64,000 bases of DNA from Anticarsia gemmatalis (GCF_050436995.1 NC_134776.1:18951001-19015000); one strand, 5' to 3'; counted from the stretch's first letter, positions 1 through 10,447 are shown. Notes: a model not told the origin generated them from the letters alone. Translations and numbers: made by a program.

Positions 1-90
1 GTTGCCAAGTGGGAGAAAGTTGCCTGGCATGCATTTAGCTACACTTTCGTTCTTCATTCTGCTTGGTTCGAAAAGAGAGTTTGGTTACGG

Positions 91-225
91 TAACTTATTT
101 ACCCTCGGTTTCTGAGTACATTTAGCGGTAGTTTATCTATTCAATAGCGTTTTTTTGTATGAGTTTTAACGCTATTGAATAGATAAACTACCGCTAAATG
201 TACCTAAAAAACCGTGGGTTAGAGA
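91..225. repeat. Long perfect inverted-repeat (foldback) element
   Basis: Arms 116-149 and 170-203 are perfect 34-nt reverse complements separated by a 20-nt loop. The sequence outside the arms (around 100-115 and 204-220) is still partly complementary, so the element is somewhat longer than the perfect arms. It looks like a small foldback or MITE-type element. The family is not identified. Confidence 0.75.
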
Positions 226-261
226 AGCAGGCGATAACCAGTAGCACATTTCCCTATAGCT

Positions 262-412
262 AGTCCTATCGAGTAACGAGAGTTTGACAATTAAAATGTA
301 CTGCTTATGTAGTTCTTACGGGCCCCGCTAGAGGCGCTGTGCCGATTTTCATGCAATATTTCTCGATAGCTAGCCGGTTATCTATGGTCGATAGTGGTAG
401 AGAATCGCGGTA
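262..412 (+). repeat. Dispersed repeat family F, copy 1
   Basis: This ~150-bp unit recurs near 4,672, 46,005, 63,205 and, inverted, near 58,700. Shared landmarks in order are a TTTGACA block, the core CCGCTAGAGGCGCT (here 325-338), a CTCGATAGCTAGCCGGTT block and a CGATAGTGGTAGA block. No coding capacity is visible. It is probably a non-autonomous mobile element. Confidence 0.6.
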
Positions 413-431
413 AAGAAACATACCATAACTT

Positions 432-650
432 GACTGCTTCCGTGGCGCAGTGGTTTAGGTCACCACGCCGCAACCATTGCGCCGGGAGGTCGTTGGGTTA
501 GATTCCCATACGGGAATCGAACCCACGACAATTATTTGTGCGATCCACAAATAATTGTTTGGGGTCTGGTTGTGCTTTGTGTCCGTTGCTTGTATGTTTG
601 TAAAAGTCCCCGCGACACAAGAGCAATACCTAGTGCAAAAGTTGTCTTTA
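432..650 (+). mobile_element. tRNA-derived SINE
   Basis: An A-box-like stretch (443-460, TGGCGCAGTGG) and a B-box-like stretch (about 496-506, GGTTAGATTCC) are spaced as in a tRNA-derived pol III promoter. The body contains two local foldbacks: GATTCCC/GGGAATC just after the B box, and a 13-bp pair around 528-558. The short frames here are not genes. Confidence 0.65.
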
Positions 651-904
651 AAAAAAATGCATAAATCTTTTAACAAAATTATTTACGTCATATTATTTTT
701 ACACTACTTAATCATTCTAGTGGGTCATGGATAACTCTCAGATATCTTGTGAATAAAGTGATAAAAAAAATATGAAATTTGTCAAAATTCCGCTTAATAC
801 GCTAACCGAGACTTTATCAGAACTGGTGAAATCAGGTCTAGTTTAGTCTACTTCTCATTATTAAAACTTGTATGACGGAAACTCAAAGGTTTATAATAAT
901 GTAA

Positions 905-1080
905 AATCAGTCAGCTCGGGGCCCGGGCAAGAGCTCTGATTTCAGCTGTATCGATTAGTTGGTGCACGCTCACCTCCACCCAACGGGATGCATTCGCCTA
1001 CGGACATACAGCCACCCAACCACCCCTCGCCGCCCGTGCTTTTGCGTCATATTTGTACCTCTACATACGCATCTCGCGCT
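905..1080 (+). other. GC-rich island 1 (ATCGAT subtype)
   Basis: A C-rich patch in AT-rich DNA has, in order, CCCGGGCA (922-929), ATCGAT (950-955), TGCAC (963-967), a CTCACC run, and a second C-rich block ending in a TTGCGTCATATTTGTAC-like tail near 1,040-1,058. The same order recurs in the islands at 3.7, 6.3, 10.85 and 14.5 kb. Function is unknown. It may be a regulatory module or an old repeat. Confidence 0.55.
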
Positions 1081-1127
1081 GTTAAACATAAAATAAATGA
1101 TATTTAATAAACTTTTACATACTTACA

Positions 1128-1252
1128 TAATAACATGCTTGTTGTACCCGTAGGTGAAGGCAGTGGTGCATATATTGCATCCGTGGTACGCCATAATATA
1201 ATTGCTATATTCCGGGCACGCTACAAAACTCCGGCAACAATTGAGAATAATC
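1128..1252 (-). mobile_element. SINE 3' portion, reverse orientation
   Basis: The reverse complement carries the tail block shared with several copies in this window: a CTGCCT-like stretch, then a CTTCGGGTATAACAGGCGT-like end. It is diverged and lacks a clear A/B-box head. Similar reversed tails occur at 14,362, 26,405 and 46,785. Confidence 0.5.
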
Positions 1253-1281
1253 CATACTATTATTATAAATGCGAAAGTAAC

Positions 1282-1320
<39 letters not shown>

Positions 1321-1735
1321 GCTACTCAATCACGTTTAAACTACTGAACCAATTTGCATGAAATTTGGTATGGAGATATTTTGATACCCGAGAAAGGACA
1401 TAGGCTACTTTTTACCCCGGGAAAATGACGCATTTCCCGGGAAAATTCAGGTGACGAACCAAGTCGCGAATAATCAACATTATAATGACATTGAATTAAC
1501 AAAATTCCGTTGTCATGGCAACTGTTTTAATGACGGATATGCCTTAGCGCGACTTCGTTATATTAAGAGATATAAATAATTTTAAGAATACTTTTCGTGA
1601 AAAAAAGCATATTTTATATCATCACGCTACGACCAATAGGAGCAGAGTAACAGTAAAAAAGTGTTACAAAAACGTGAAAAATTCTGACTCATTCTCTCTT
1701 ATTGGACGCAAACGAAGTTGCGCGGGTCAGCTAGT
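1253..1735 (+). repeat. Composite LINE-tail-like repeat, copy 1
   Basis: The left half begins CATACTATTATTATAAATGCG, contains a (TCTG)n microsatellite at about 1,283-1,320 and a TTTCCCGGGAAAA stretch. The right half, from about 1,600, matches family A and ends TTGCGCGGGTCAGCTAGT. The same left-right junction is present at 50,332-50,809, so the chimera is itself a repeat family. No frame is intact. Confidence 0.65.
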
Positions 1736-1740
1736 CTAAT

Positions 1741-1800
1741 ATAAATTAGTAACGATTAATGATAGCTCGCCCGACCCGGGAATTGAACCCAAGAAATCAG
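1741..1800 (-). mobile_element. tRNA-like B-box remnant
   Basis: The reverse complement contains GGGTTCAATTCCCGGGTC, a good B-box-like sequence (about 1,775-1,792). I could not place a matching A box or body, so this is only a probable SINE fragment. Confidence 0.3.
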
Positions 1801-2483
1801 TTGTTCTAAATTAATATAGTTAATAAGTTCTATCGATACACGGTGCGCATTTATTACGAGGAAATGTTTTCCTTCTGAAATCAAGTGTATCAACTGTATA
1901 AAGATGAACGTCCCCAAACCACTAAGGACTGCTTCATAAATATTACGGTCTTGGTCACAAGTCTCATCACTTTGGGGGCTTGCTTTCGTCACCTTTTGGC
2001 ATATACTTGTGTTCATCCTATGTATTTACAAATGTTAATAAAAGAACTCGGATTTTGGGTAATTCTTATTTGTTAAAGAAAACAGTCATGAACCCTTACT
2101 ATAATACCAAGTACTTACGGTTTTTATTTTATAAAATTAATATGATAAATACTCAAATAATTATCACATGTTTGCGACATTGTATTTGCGACCTATTCCT
2201 ATTTAATACCAAACAACTAATACCACTGGTATTACTTAATTATCCCAGTGAATTTCTATTCCGAACGAATACCAACAGTACAGAGGTACAGAAAACATTT
2301 ATTTTGCTTTTTCATAATCTATACTAATATTATAAAGCTTCTTCTTCTTAGCGTGTCGATGGCAAACATTTTTTTTTTTATTTATTTATTTATCACACAC
2401 TTACATCTAAAATTACAGTCACTAATTATAGTATTAATACTTAAAATAGTGTATGTCACTCTCTGTCTTGCTATACATTATAA

Positions 2484-2723
2484 TACTATAATATTATAAA
2501 GCTGAAGAGTTTGTTTGTTTGAACGCGCTAATCTCAGGAACGACTGGTTCGATTTGAAAAAATATTTTATTAGCCCATTCTTCGAGGAAAGCTATTTAGG
2601 CTATATATCATTACGCTAAGACCAATAGGAGTAGAGTACCAGTAAAAAAGGAAACAAAAACGAGGAAAATTCTGACCCATTCTCTCTCATGTGACGCAAG
2701 CGAAGTTGCGCGAGTCAGCTAGT
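2484..2723 (+). repeat. Family A LINE-tail-like repeat nested in the TTAA element
   Basis: It runs from TATTATAAAGCTGAAGAG to GCGCGAGTCAGCTAGT, the two diagnostic ends of family A, with the GAACGCGCTAATCTCAGGAAC block between them. It is a few percent diverged from the other copies and has no coding frame. Confidence 0.65.
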
Positions 2724-2780
2724 TTAATATAATGATATTTGTGCAATTATTTCCTACTACACTTAAACATATCATACATG

Positions 2781-2821
2781 TCAATCAAAATCAGTCTTAT
2801 TAAAAGACTGATTTTGATTGA
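2781..2821. repeat. Perfect 18-bp hairpin
   Basis: Arms 2781-2798 and 2804-2821 are exact reverse complements with a 5-nt loop. No transcription signal is tied to it. Confidence 0.7.
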
Positions 2822-3000
2822 AATATATACTTAAAATCAAATTTCACAGCACATTTTATTACTGACTGTAACTTCATACCATTTTACAAATTTTGGGATT
2901 CGTTTATGAGTGGTATTCGTTCGGAATAGAAATGCTTAATTATATCTGTGATAATTAATTAATACCAGTGGACGCAGTGGTATGAGTTTTTTGGTATTAA

Positions 3001-3689
3001 GAAGGAAGATATTTTTTAAATATTTATGAAAACTTTGAAAAGAACTTAAATCAAAAATTAAAACATCGTTAGGTGATCGTTCGTAATCGGTTTTGAAAAT
3101 AGTCCTTGATTCCAATTTATTTTTAATCAGTAATTAGAAATATGTTCATGAAAAGTTATTTCGGAAATCTATGGGATTTCATAAAAGTGATAAAACAATC
3201 ATGGTATGGATTCGTGGGTAAGCCACCAGTGCTAAGACTTTAGCTTACTTCAGACAGACTCGCATAATATATGCTACACTTTCTCTTAATAAAAAAATCT
3301 GGAAGCTTGCCAAGTGGAGTGTGTGCAAATTGTTTCACTTTCGTTGTAGGTTCAAACTTGCACTTTTTGAGAGCAGTACAGTATTTTCGGGGAGGAAAAT
3401 CAAAGCATTAAAATCATTCATTTATGTCAAATACATTAAACACTTATGATTTTCTAAGAACAGTTACTTACATGAATTTACCGCTAGTTCGGCAATAGAG
3501 CCAATAAGAATATATTCATACGCATATATCCTAAACCATGTATTTGATCAACATTGTATTATCTGAATCTGGCCATAACTTGTACATACACATACAAGTT
3601 ATGTCCAATCTACTATCCATTTTAATGCGTCTGATACAGAGAGGCTGCTTATTCCCCTATGTAATCTGTGTATGCATAATCCGATCTCG
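3001..3689. other. AT-rich intergenic, no gene seen
   Basis: I see no coding frame with splice signals or codon bias. A stretch near 3,305-3,360 loosely resembles positions 1-60, which suggests old duplicated or mobile sequence. Confidence 0.5.
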
Positions 3690-3815
3690 TTGCAAGCCGC
3701 GGCCCGGCGAGCCCTGGATATTTGGCTGCATCGATCCGTCCTTGCACCCCCTGCAATTATATACAGACGCACATAGCTGCAGCCACCCCACGCTTCCACG
3801 TACAATGTTTGTTCA
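3690..3815 (+). other. GC-rich island 2 (ATCGAT subtype)
   Basis: It contains GCGGCCCGGCGAG, then GCTGCATCGATCCGTC (ATCGAT 3730-3735), TGCACCCC 13 bases on, an ATACAGACGCAC block and a CCACGCTTCC block. This is the same order as the islands at 0.9, 6.3, 10.85 and 14.5 kb. The open frames across it are not convincing proteins. Confidence 0.55.
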
Positions 3816-4362
3816 ACTATAAATCATGGTTCCGTATCGGACAGTCTCTTGAGATTTTGCATAGATATGATTTGATTTAACTTCGAGATTTGATGTTACA
3901 ATGTCAACTCTCTAGTGGAAATAAGGTTATTATGCGTGTTGCGGAACAGTAATCGAAGTTTGAAATAGACTGTTTTCATATCAATCCAATGCCATGCTTT
4001 ACAAATAGTAGAAGTAAAATGTTTTATTTTGTTAGATAGATAGTTTTTTGTTACATTCTGGTTGACTAATGGTTGAGGCAAGTGACTAATTAAATTGGAT
4101 ATTTATACAGCAAATTCTTCCATCAATGTAGATACACTGTATGTTCCTGAATCATACATTTGTTAATACCACTCGCGCTCTCTGAGGGGTTGTCGCTCGA
4201 GGTCGCGGCCCCGATTTCTCGTTCAAGGACAAAGAAAATCGATACCGAACTTAACCAACTCTCTGGTGTCTTCTGTATCTTATATGTTCTGGTCAAAAAA
4301 AATATCAAAAGAATACCGTAGTAACAAATATTGACTGTTGGGAATTCACGTAATATTTTAGA
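3816..4362. other. Intergenic, no feature recognised
   Basis: This is AT-rich sequence with only short frames. Nothing could be supported. Confidence 0.45.
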
Positions 4363-4615
4363 CTAGCTGACCCGCGCAACTTCGCTTGCGTCACCTAAGA
4401 GAATTGGTCAAAATTTTCCCCGTTTTTGTAACATTTTTCGTTGCTTCTCCGCTCCTAATGACCGTAGCGTGATGTTATATAGCCTATAGCCTTCCTCGAT
4501 AAATGGGCTATCTAACACTGAAAGAATTTTTCAAATCGGACCAGTAGTTCCTGAGATTATCGCGTTCAAACAAACAAACAAACAAACTCTTCAGCTTTAT
4601 TATATTAGTATAGAT
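4363..4615 (-). repeat. Family A LINE-tail-like repeat
   Basis: Read on the plus strand it begins CTAGCTGACCCGCGCAACTT and ends with (CAAA)n and TATTAGTATAGAT. It is the reverse orientation of the copies at 2,484 and 47,292. Confidence 0.65.
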
Positions 4616-4671
4616 ATATGGTATATTTTTTTGAGAAAATTGCTGTGTCAAAATTTCAACCAGTGGTACTA

Positions 4672-4815
4672 TGGAGTATCGAAAGTATGACATTTAAAAC
4701 GTAGTACAAAATTCGTTCCTTCGGCACCCGCTAGTGGCGCTGATCATATTTTCATACAAAACGACATTAACTAACCGGTTGTTGAAAGCGTTCGTTGTTG
4801 CCGATAGCGCCAAGA
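4672..4815 (+). repeat. Family F repeat, copy 2
   Basis: The core is CCGCTAGTGGCGCT (4728-4741), preceded by a GTATCGAAAGTATGACAT block and followed by a CTAACCGGTTGTTG block. This matches the order in the copy at 262-412. Confidence 0.55.
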
Positions 4816-4964
4816 AATCGTGCTTCTGGCTCTCCTTTTTTTACATTATGTTGTACATAGACTACAGAGAAACCAAACATTAATCTATTTTTTTAGAAAA
4901 CAATATTAGTATTCTAAAATATTCTTAAATTATTCATACCTACATTGCAATGCTGAACCCTATT

Positions 4965-5095
4965 GAGAGCTGTTCGCCCTTGTCGTTGCCTAGGTGATTC
5001 GAGAGCCTGCGGATGTTATTAAGTGGGTGGCAGCCACCCTCCGCTGCGGCGATATTGCATTATATTGGTACTTGTACATTTGTATCGGCTTTATA
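4965..5095 (+). other. GC-rich companion module (type 2 island)
   Basis: A GTGGGTGGCAGCCACCC block is followed by a CCGCTGCGG block and a TATTGCATTATATTGGTAC-like tail. It resembles the second half of the islands near 1,012, 12,060, 14,650 and 19,470. A 127-codon frame starts here but looks like chance. Confidence 0.45.
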
Positions 5096-6289
5096 ATATG
5101 GAAATATTTTACTGGTTATAAGTCGAGAAAAATCATTTACCATTACTTTACAACGGTTCTTTCTAGAACTATTCCACTTCACCCCAACGTGTTCTTTGGC
5201 AATGAGCAAGCAAACGTCTTAAGTAAAAATTTTCGTACTAAAAATTATCTTTTCTCGCTCAAAGAAATACGACGCTACAATATTCCTAACCTACGTCACA
5301 TGACGTCAGCCCTGAAAGTTTCATTCAGAACAACGGTTACAATCCACTGCCTTCGTTCAAGGCTAGGCCAATCGTAATAGGCATTCCCGGCGGCATGAGC
5401 GGTCACGTGCTGAACACACCTTTCCATGAGTTTGTCGCTAGTTTTTCTAAGATTACTCAAAAACCGCTAAAGATACAACATGTTCTAGTTCTAATCCAAA
5501 AACTAGACACTTAGAGCTACAATTTTCTTTTTCTTTACTTCCTGTACGACCATTTCTCTCGAAGTTACGGCCTGTTGACCAAAAGTAGTTTTTTTTTGAC
5601 ATAATTAAATTTTTTATCGTACATAGTGTGTGTACCCTATCATACTGTATTTCGATTTTCTATACTTACCATAACCGAGTGGCGACTTGATTCGAAACGA
5701 GCGTTTAGTACTGAAAACTAGTTGAAAATAATCTGATTCGTTTTTTTTATGAAATTATATTTGTGTGCGATGTTGATGTAAGTGTATGATCAGAAAATAA
5801 CTAAAATAAAAGAAAAATGTTTAACCTTATATCTGGCTAACCTAAAAATACACACTGCACTAATGAAATCTATCACAGATGTTAGATATTATTATCCACT
5901 TTACCCCCGTCCATTTTTTTTTCGACAAGATTAGGAAAATGTTGAAATAATAAAGCTTTCCTTCATAAATTTTACTTACACTTCACTATACGTCTATAGC
6001 TCTGCTCGGGTATAGTTAAGTTAAAAAACAAAATTATCTTAGACAACAATATTTTGCCCGCACTGAAGATTTTGTCCATAGTAAAGTTATTTCGTCGTTA
6101 CTCGATAGTAGTAGGAAATCGGCCGCCCGTCCAACTTATTAAAACAACTCTCTAACAATTTATTTTGAGTTACAACATAATTCATAACATTCAGTTGATA
6201 GATAGCGATCATGCGCGCCTGGTCTCGAAATGTTTTAAAATCAAGTGGTTTTAAATCTAGATGTAAAATGGTGTAACAAATAAACAGAG
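5096..6289. other. Intergenic, no gene recognised
   Basis: The frame 4994-5377 lacks a recognisable domain or splice context. The rest is AT-rich and carries no signal I can support. Confidence 0.45.
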
Positions 6290-6410
6290 CGTTGATGGCG
6301 GCCCGGGCAAGTCCCCAGATATTCAGCTGCATCGATCCGTCATGCACCCTCACCCCACACCACGATGCACTCGCGGAACGCAGTCACCCCTCGACCTTTT
6401 ATATAAATCA
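6290..6410 (+). other. GC-rich island 3 (ATCGAT subtype)
   Basis: CCCGGGCA (6302-6309) is followed by CAGCTGCATCGATCCGTCAT (ATCGAT 6331-6336), TGCACC at 6343, a GATGCACTCGC block, and TATATAAA just after the island (around 6,401). It is the clearest copy of the subtype-1 layout. Whether the TATA-like run is used is unknown. Confidence 0.55.
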
Positions 6411-6929
6411 CATTTATTATCTACAAACTGTCGAAGGTTCCGTAGTACATAGATTAGGTAGACTGTTGCATTTTATGCGGAAATGTGGCAATCCAAGGCA
6501 CGTAAAATCGTAGTAGACGCGTTACGCTTGATACACATGTGTCTGAGTCGGCACGGTCGGTTCGGCATTATTTGTCAAACAACAAAATCTGCTCAAAGCA
6601 GTAACTGCACTCGGCTTATGTCGATCGGGAACATCTTTTGTATCCGCTCGTCATAATTAGGTTTTTATTCAGGCGCGACGATGTCGAGCGGCGATTTTCA
6701 TGAACATATAACTGTATTTGATTTTACTTGCCGACTTGGCCTCACATTTATTTATTTAGAATTTCACATTACAGAATATTGCAAATCGTTGTACATTCAT
6801 GATGATTGAAACTACTAATTAAATAATAATTAAAATTAAAAGCCACAATTCTGCGGACATTTTAGGTGTACCTCTAACTCATATGCTTTTAAATTTGTTT
6901 TCAGTAACACCTTGTAAGCAAGTAGTATG
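6411..6929. other. Intergenic and pre-insertion host sequence
   Basis: No gene is recognised. The right end (about 6,880-6,944) is one side of the R1-like insertion site. Confidence 0.5.
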
Positions 6930-6941
6930 GTTAGTGGTGAA

Positions 6942-6944
<3 letters not shown>
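6930..6944. repeat. 15-bp target-site duplication, 3' side of the R1-like element
   Basis: GTTAGTGGTGAACCT here is identical to 10,392-10,406 and abuts the poly(T) tract, which is the poly(A) tail on the minus strand. Confidence 0.9.
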
Positions 6945-6977
<33 letters not shown>

Positions 6978-9900
6978 CGTCAGGAAAATGCATTACTGCA
7001 TGTCCCGCTCCAGGGAGGAAACGGGGGTCTGTCGGGCTCTCCCGCCGGCTAGGCCTTCCGGCTTATTGGGCATACCGACTAAAAACCTGACGGTGTTCCT
7101 TCAATAGTCACCATAAAGTGGCCAGGACACGGTACCTCCAATTGGATACTCCGCGTCCCAGCCGGTGACAGCCCGCCTTGGATGCGGGCCCACCTTCGAG
7201 CGGGGGCGGGCATGGAGATTGCCCCCCCCTAGCTCTCCACTTCAAGGGGGCATGCCAGGAACACACAGCACACCCCCACCTCTCGGACCTGTTCCCTGTC
7301 CAGGCGACGGAATGTTCCGCCTCCGCCGCCCACAGGTCCGCGTCACGGGGGCCGGAGATCGTCCCGGCGCCTACGACGCCCAGTGCGTCTTGCGCGGGAT
7401 GGGAGGGGGGCGTTAATTTCCCGCTCCCGTTCCGCCGCCTCTTTTGCGGAAATGACATCTTCGCAGAATGAGGCGACGGCCGACCACGCTGCCTCGCTCC
7501 CGACCATGGACAGAACCACGGCCGAGAGCGAGAGGTCGCTCCCGACTACCCCGGTCAATTGACGGCGCTGCGACGACCACGCCTGGCAGTGTGCCAGTGT
7601 ATGCAGCGCCGTATCGGGGCAGTCTCCACAATGATGGCACATGGGCGTCTGCTCACGGCCTATGCGACACAGGTACTTGCCGAAACATCCGTGTCCGGTC
7701 AAGACCTGCGTCAGCCGAAATGTGAGCGCGCCGTGCCCTCTCTCCAGCCACTCCGTGACCGCCGGCCGCACGGCCTCGATGGTAATGAGGCCGGCGCTGG
7801 GGTTCTCCAGTCGTCGCTTCCACGCCGCCAGGACGTCTTGGCGGAGCTCCGCCCTGCGCGCCTCGACTTCTTGAGGCGCTGGCAGGAAGCCTCCGCCTCG
7901 AGCCTCCTCGCGCCATTTATATAGTGACGCGAGGGCCTTTGCATCCAGGTCCCAGGGCGGCGTTCGAGCTAGTAGGCACGCCGCTTCGTATGAGACCGTG
8001 CGGTAGCCTCTCACGGCCCTGACGGCCATGACGCGCTGTGGACGCCGCAGCGCGGCGATGTTCCTGGCCGACAGGGCATTGGCCCAAATGGGAGAGCCAT
8101 ATAGGGCCATTGACCGCACGATCCCGGCGTACAGCCGTCGACAGTTGTTATTTGGCCCCCCAAGGTTCGGCAGCAGACGCGAGAGTGCGCCTGCCACGCC
8201 TACGAGTTTGGGGGCCAGCTGTCTGAAATGGGCTGTGAAGTCCCATCGACCGTCGAGAAGAAGACCGAGATACTTCATCGACGGCGCAATGTCGATGTGG
8301 ACTCCGCCTACTATTATGCTGGATCCTGGAGGCGGGCGGCGTCGGGGCCCGTGGAAAAATAGGGCCTCCGACTTTTCGAGAGCCACCTCCAGACCCAGCC
8401 GCCGGATGCGAGCGACGACTTGTGCGACCCCAGCTGTGGCCAGCACCTCCGCGTCGCGGTGCGACTTCCCCCGGGCTGTAACCAGCGTGTCGTCGGCATA
8501 GCAGAATATGCCGACGCCCGGCGGGAGCGCACCGCGTAGGACATAATCATATCCTACGTTCCACAGGAGTGGACCTAAAACCGACCCCTGTGGAACCCCA
8601 CAAGATACCTCTCTTCGCGACCAACCACTTTGACCCGGGTAGACGATCGACCGCTCCTCCAAATAGGCCCCGATGATGCGGCGGAGGTAGGGTGGCACTC
8701 GATGATATTCGAGTGCCACTCGTATGCTGCTCCAGGGGAGGGTATTGAAGGCGTTGGCGATGTCGAGTGACACCGCCAAGACGACCTCTCCCTGGGCTAC
8801 TGCGTCCTCCGCCAGGGCCCTAACGCGTGCGATTGCGTCAATCGTGGAGCGCCCTTTGCGGAACCCGAATTGATGGTCCGCTAAGTCCGGCCCGACTTGA
8901 GCTAAGTGCGTGACGAGGCGGTCTGCGAGGATGCGCTCGAAAAGCTTGCCCACCTCGTCCAACAACACGATGGGCCGGTACGCGGATGGCGAGTCCGCAG
9001 GGCGCCCCTCCTTCTTCAACAGGACGAGCTTCCCGGTCTTCCAAAGTGCCGGGAACTCGCCCCTCTCTATGCACGCGTTAAAGAGCCCTAGTAGTCGGGG
9101 CTCGAGGGCCTCTCGAGCCAGGACCCACGCTCGGCCTGGAATGCCGTCGGGCCCTGGGGCGGTGTTCCTTGCCGCGAGGCGTTGCACCGCCACCCTCAGG
9201 TCTACCCGGGTCACCGGGGGAATTTCTTCTTCTTCCGTCGTCGTCGTCGGCGTCTCACCCGGCGGAGCCATGGGCGGCGGAATGTGTGCCGCCCTGAGAG
9301 GAAACAGAGTGGAGACCACGTGCTCGACCACCTGGGGCTGGAGACTCTGGGTTAATGGAGGGGCCCAGAGGCGAAGTTTGCCCCTGACCCAACGGTACGG
9401 GCGGCCCCACGGATCCGAGTCGAGAGTCTCTAAAAGTGAGCCCCAGGCAGCGGATTTAGCCCTGCTGATCTCTGTTGACAGAGCCTTTTTCGCCGCTCTG
9501 TACCTCTCATACAGCTCCGCCTCTTGCGACTCCGCGTCTGGGGGTCGGCGACGCCTCCTGCGGAGGCGTTGGTAACGGCGGCGTGCCGCAGTACAATTCT
9601 TGCGCAATTGCGCGATTTCCGCCGACCACCAGTAAACCCTCCGCCGTCCGGGACAGAACCGGACGCGGGGCATGGCTGCATCACAGACGCGGGTCATATC
9701 TGCCCGAAGCCTGTCCGTTTCCGCCTCCACGTCGACGGGCTGTTCCTCTGACACCTGCGAGATCCAGGCGTCAACGATGGAGGCTTCAAGTAGCGCCTCC
9801 TTGTCGAGGCATTTCAGGGACCAGCGCGGTCCGACTTCTACCGGGGTTTCCTGGATACGTAAGGCCCCCGAGGTAACCGGGGAGACGCTGAACCTGATAT

Positions 9901-10391
9901 AACGGTGGTCTGAGAGCGTCTCGACCCCCTCGAGGACTCTCCAGGACTGGACACGGGGCGCAAGTGCGGGGGTGGCAAATGTGAGGTCTACTATGGACCC
10001 ACCCCGCTGGCGCACGCACGTGTTCACAGAACCCCGGTTCAAAACAACAAGGCCCGTGGCCGCCATCCAGTCTTCGACTTCCCTGCCCCGCGCGTCCGTG
10101 GACGGGGAACCCCAAGCCGTTGATTTGGCATTGAAGTCCCCGAGGACCAAGGCGGGGCGAGACCTATCACGGCCGACCACGGTCCCAAGTCCCGCAAGAA
10201 ATGCCTCGAATTCGGCCAAGCTCCGGTTTGGTGAGAAATAGACGCCGACGACGACGATGTCTCCCCATGTGACCGCCACATAACCATGGCCCCTCGCTGT
10301 GGTAACGAGGGGCTGAACTCCGACGGCGGCCGGGGAGACTATAGCTACCAAGCCGTCCAAGTCACCCGCCCAGTCATCCCTGGGCGGAACA
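6945..10391 (-). mobile_element. 5'-truncated R1-clade non-LTR retrotransposon
   Basis: On the minus strand the element runs from 10,391 (a break inside the endonuclease domain) through the reverse transcriptase and a roughly 365-bp 3' UTR to a 33-34 nt poly(A) tail (the T run ending at 6,977). Exact 15-bp duplications flank it, so both ends are fixed by the sequence. The 5' truncation is the usual outcome of incomplete target-primed reverse transcription. It is much more GC-rich than its surroundings. Joining 6,929 to 10,392 restores the empty site. Confidence 0.93.
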
Positions 10392-10447
10392 GTTAGTGGT
10401 GAACCTAGTGCCAAAGTTTTGCAAGCCGCCGGTAAGGCCTTTGACAT
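7343..10447 (-). CDS. R1-type ORF2: partial endonuclease + reverse transcriptase, chimeric N-terminus
   Basis: The open frame has 1,034 codons and no internal stop. Residues 1-19 come from host DNA upstream of the insertion (10,392-10,447). The element starts at about residue 20, inside the AP-like endonuclease. The remaining endonuclease motifs are GDFNAKS (about 103-109) and SDH (179-181). The reverse transcriptase follows with PGPDG (about 431-435), DHQFGFRKGRST (524-535), LDIANAFNT (561-569), GVPQGSVLGPLLW (617-629) and the catalytic YADD (650-653). A C-x2-C-x8-H-x4-C finger (937-954) and a basic tail follow, as in R1-clade proteins. The N-terminal catalytic part of the endonuclease is missing, so this copy should not mobilise itself. 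No promoter is expected. Confidence 0.9.
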   Translation of the reverse strand: MSKALPAACKTLALGSPLTVPPRDDWAGDLDGLVAIVSPAAVGVQPLVTTARGHGYVAVTWGDIVVVGVYFSPNRSLAEFEAFLAGLGTVVGRDRSRPALVLGDFNAKSTAWGSPSTDARGREVEDWMAATGLVVLNRGSVNTCVRQRGGSIVDLTFATPALAPRVQSWRVLEGVETLSDHRYIRFSVSPVTSGALRIQETPVEVGPRWSLKCLDKEALLEASIVDAWISQVSEEQPVDVEAETDRLRADMTRVCDAAMPRVRFCPGRRRVYWWSAEIAQLRKNCTAARRRYQRLRRRRRRPPDAESQEAELYERYRAAKKALSTEISRAKSAAWGSLLETLDSDPWGRPYRWVRGKLRLWAPPLTQSLQPQVVEHVVSTLFPLRAAHIPPPMAPPGETPTTTTEEEEIPPVTRVDLRVAVQRLAARNTAPGPDGIPGRAWVLAREALEPRLLGLFNACIERGEFPALWKTGKLVLLKKEGRPADSPSAYRPIVLLDEVGKLFERILADRLVTHLAQVGPDLADHQFGFRKGRSTIDAIARVRALAEDAVAQGEVVLAVSLDIANAFNTLPWSSIRVALEYHRVPPYLRRIIGAYLEERSIVYPGQSGWSRREVSCGVPQGSVLGPLLWNVGYDYVLRGALPPGVGIFCYADDTLVTARGKSHRDAEVLATAGVAQVVARIRRLGLEVALEKSEALFFHGPRRRPPPGSSIIVGGVHIDIAPSMKYLGLLLDGRWDFTAHFRQLAPKLVGVAGALSRLLPNLGGPNNNCRRLYAGIVRSMALYGSPIWANALSARNIAALRRPQRVMAVRAVRGYRTVSYEAACLLARTPPWDLDAKALASLYKWREEARGGGFLPAPQEVEARRAELRQDVLAAWKRRLENPSAGLITIEAVRPAVTEWLERGHGALTFRLTQVLTGHGCFGKYLCRIGREQTPMCHHCGDCPDTALHTLAHCQAWSSQRRQLTGVVGSDLSLSAVVLSMVGSEAAWSAVASFCEDVISAKEAAEREREINAPLPSRARRTGRRRRRDDLRPP
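10392..10406. repeat. 15-bp target-site duplication, 5' side of the R1-like element
   Basis: This is an exact copy of 6,930-6,944. It encodes part of the chimeric N-terminus of the open frame above. Confidence 0.9.

Larger units (their letters stand above)
2203..3000. mobile_element. TIR element flanked by TTAA (piggyBac-like MITE)
   Basis: The ends are imperfect ~65-bp terminal inverted repeats. The left one starts TAATACCAAACAACT and runs through CCGAACGAATACCA. The right one mirrors it from TGGTATTCGTTCGG to GGTATTA. Both ends sit at TTAA (2203-2206 and 2997-3000), the target duplication typical of piggyBac. There is no transposase frame. The interior holds a LINE-tail repeat (2484-2723) and a perfect hairpin (2781-2821), both probably later additions. 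Confidence 0.6.

Noticed and set aside
4994..5377. 127-codon plus-strand frame
   Set aside because: No recognisable domain, AT-rich low-complexity C-terminal part, no splice or start context. It probably arises by chance over a GC module.
7108..10287. Many overlapping open frames of 60-220 codons on both strands
   Set aside because: They are shadows of the GC-rich R1-like ORF in other frames or lie in its 3' UTR, and show no domains.
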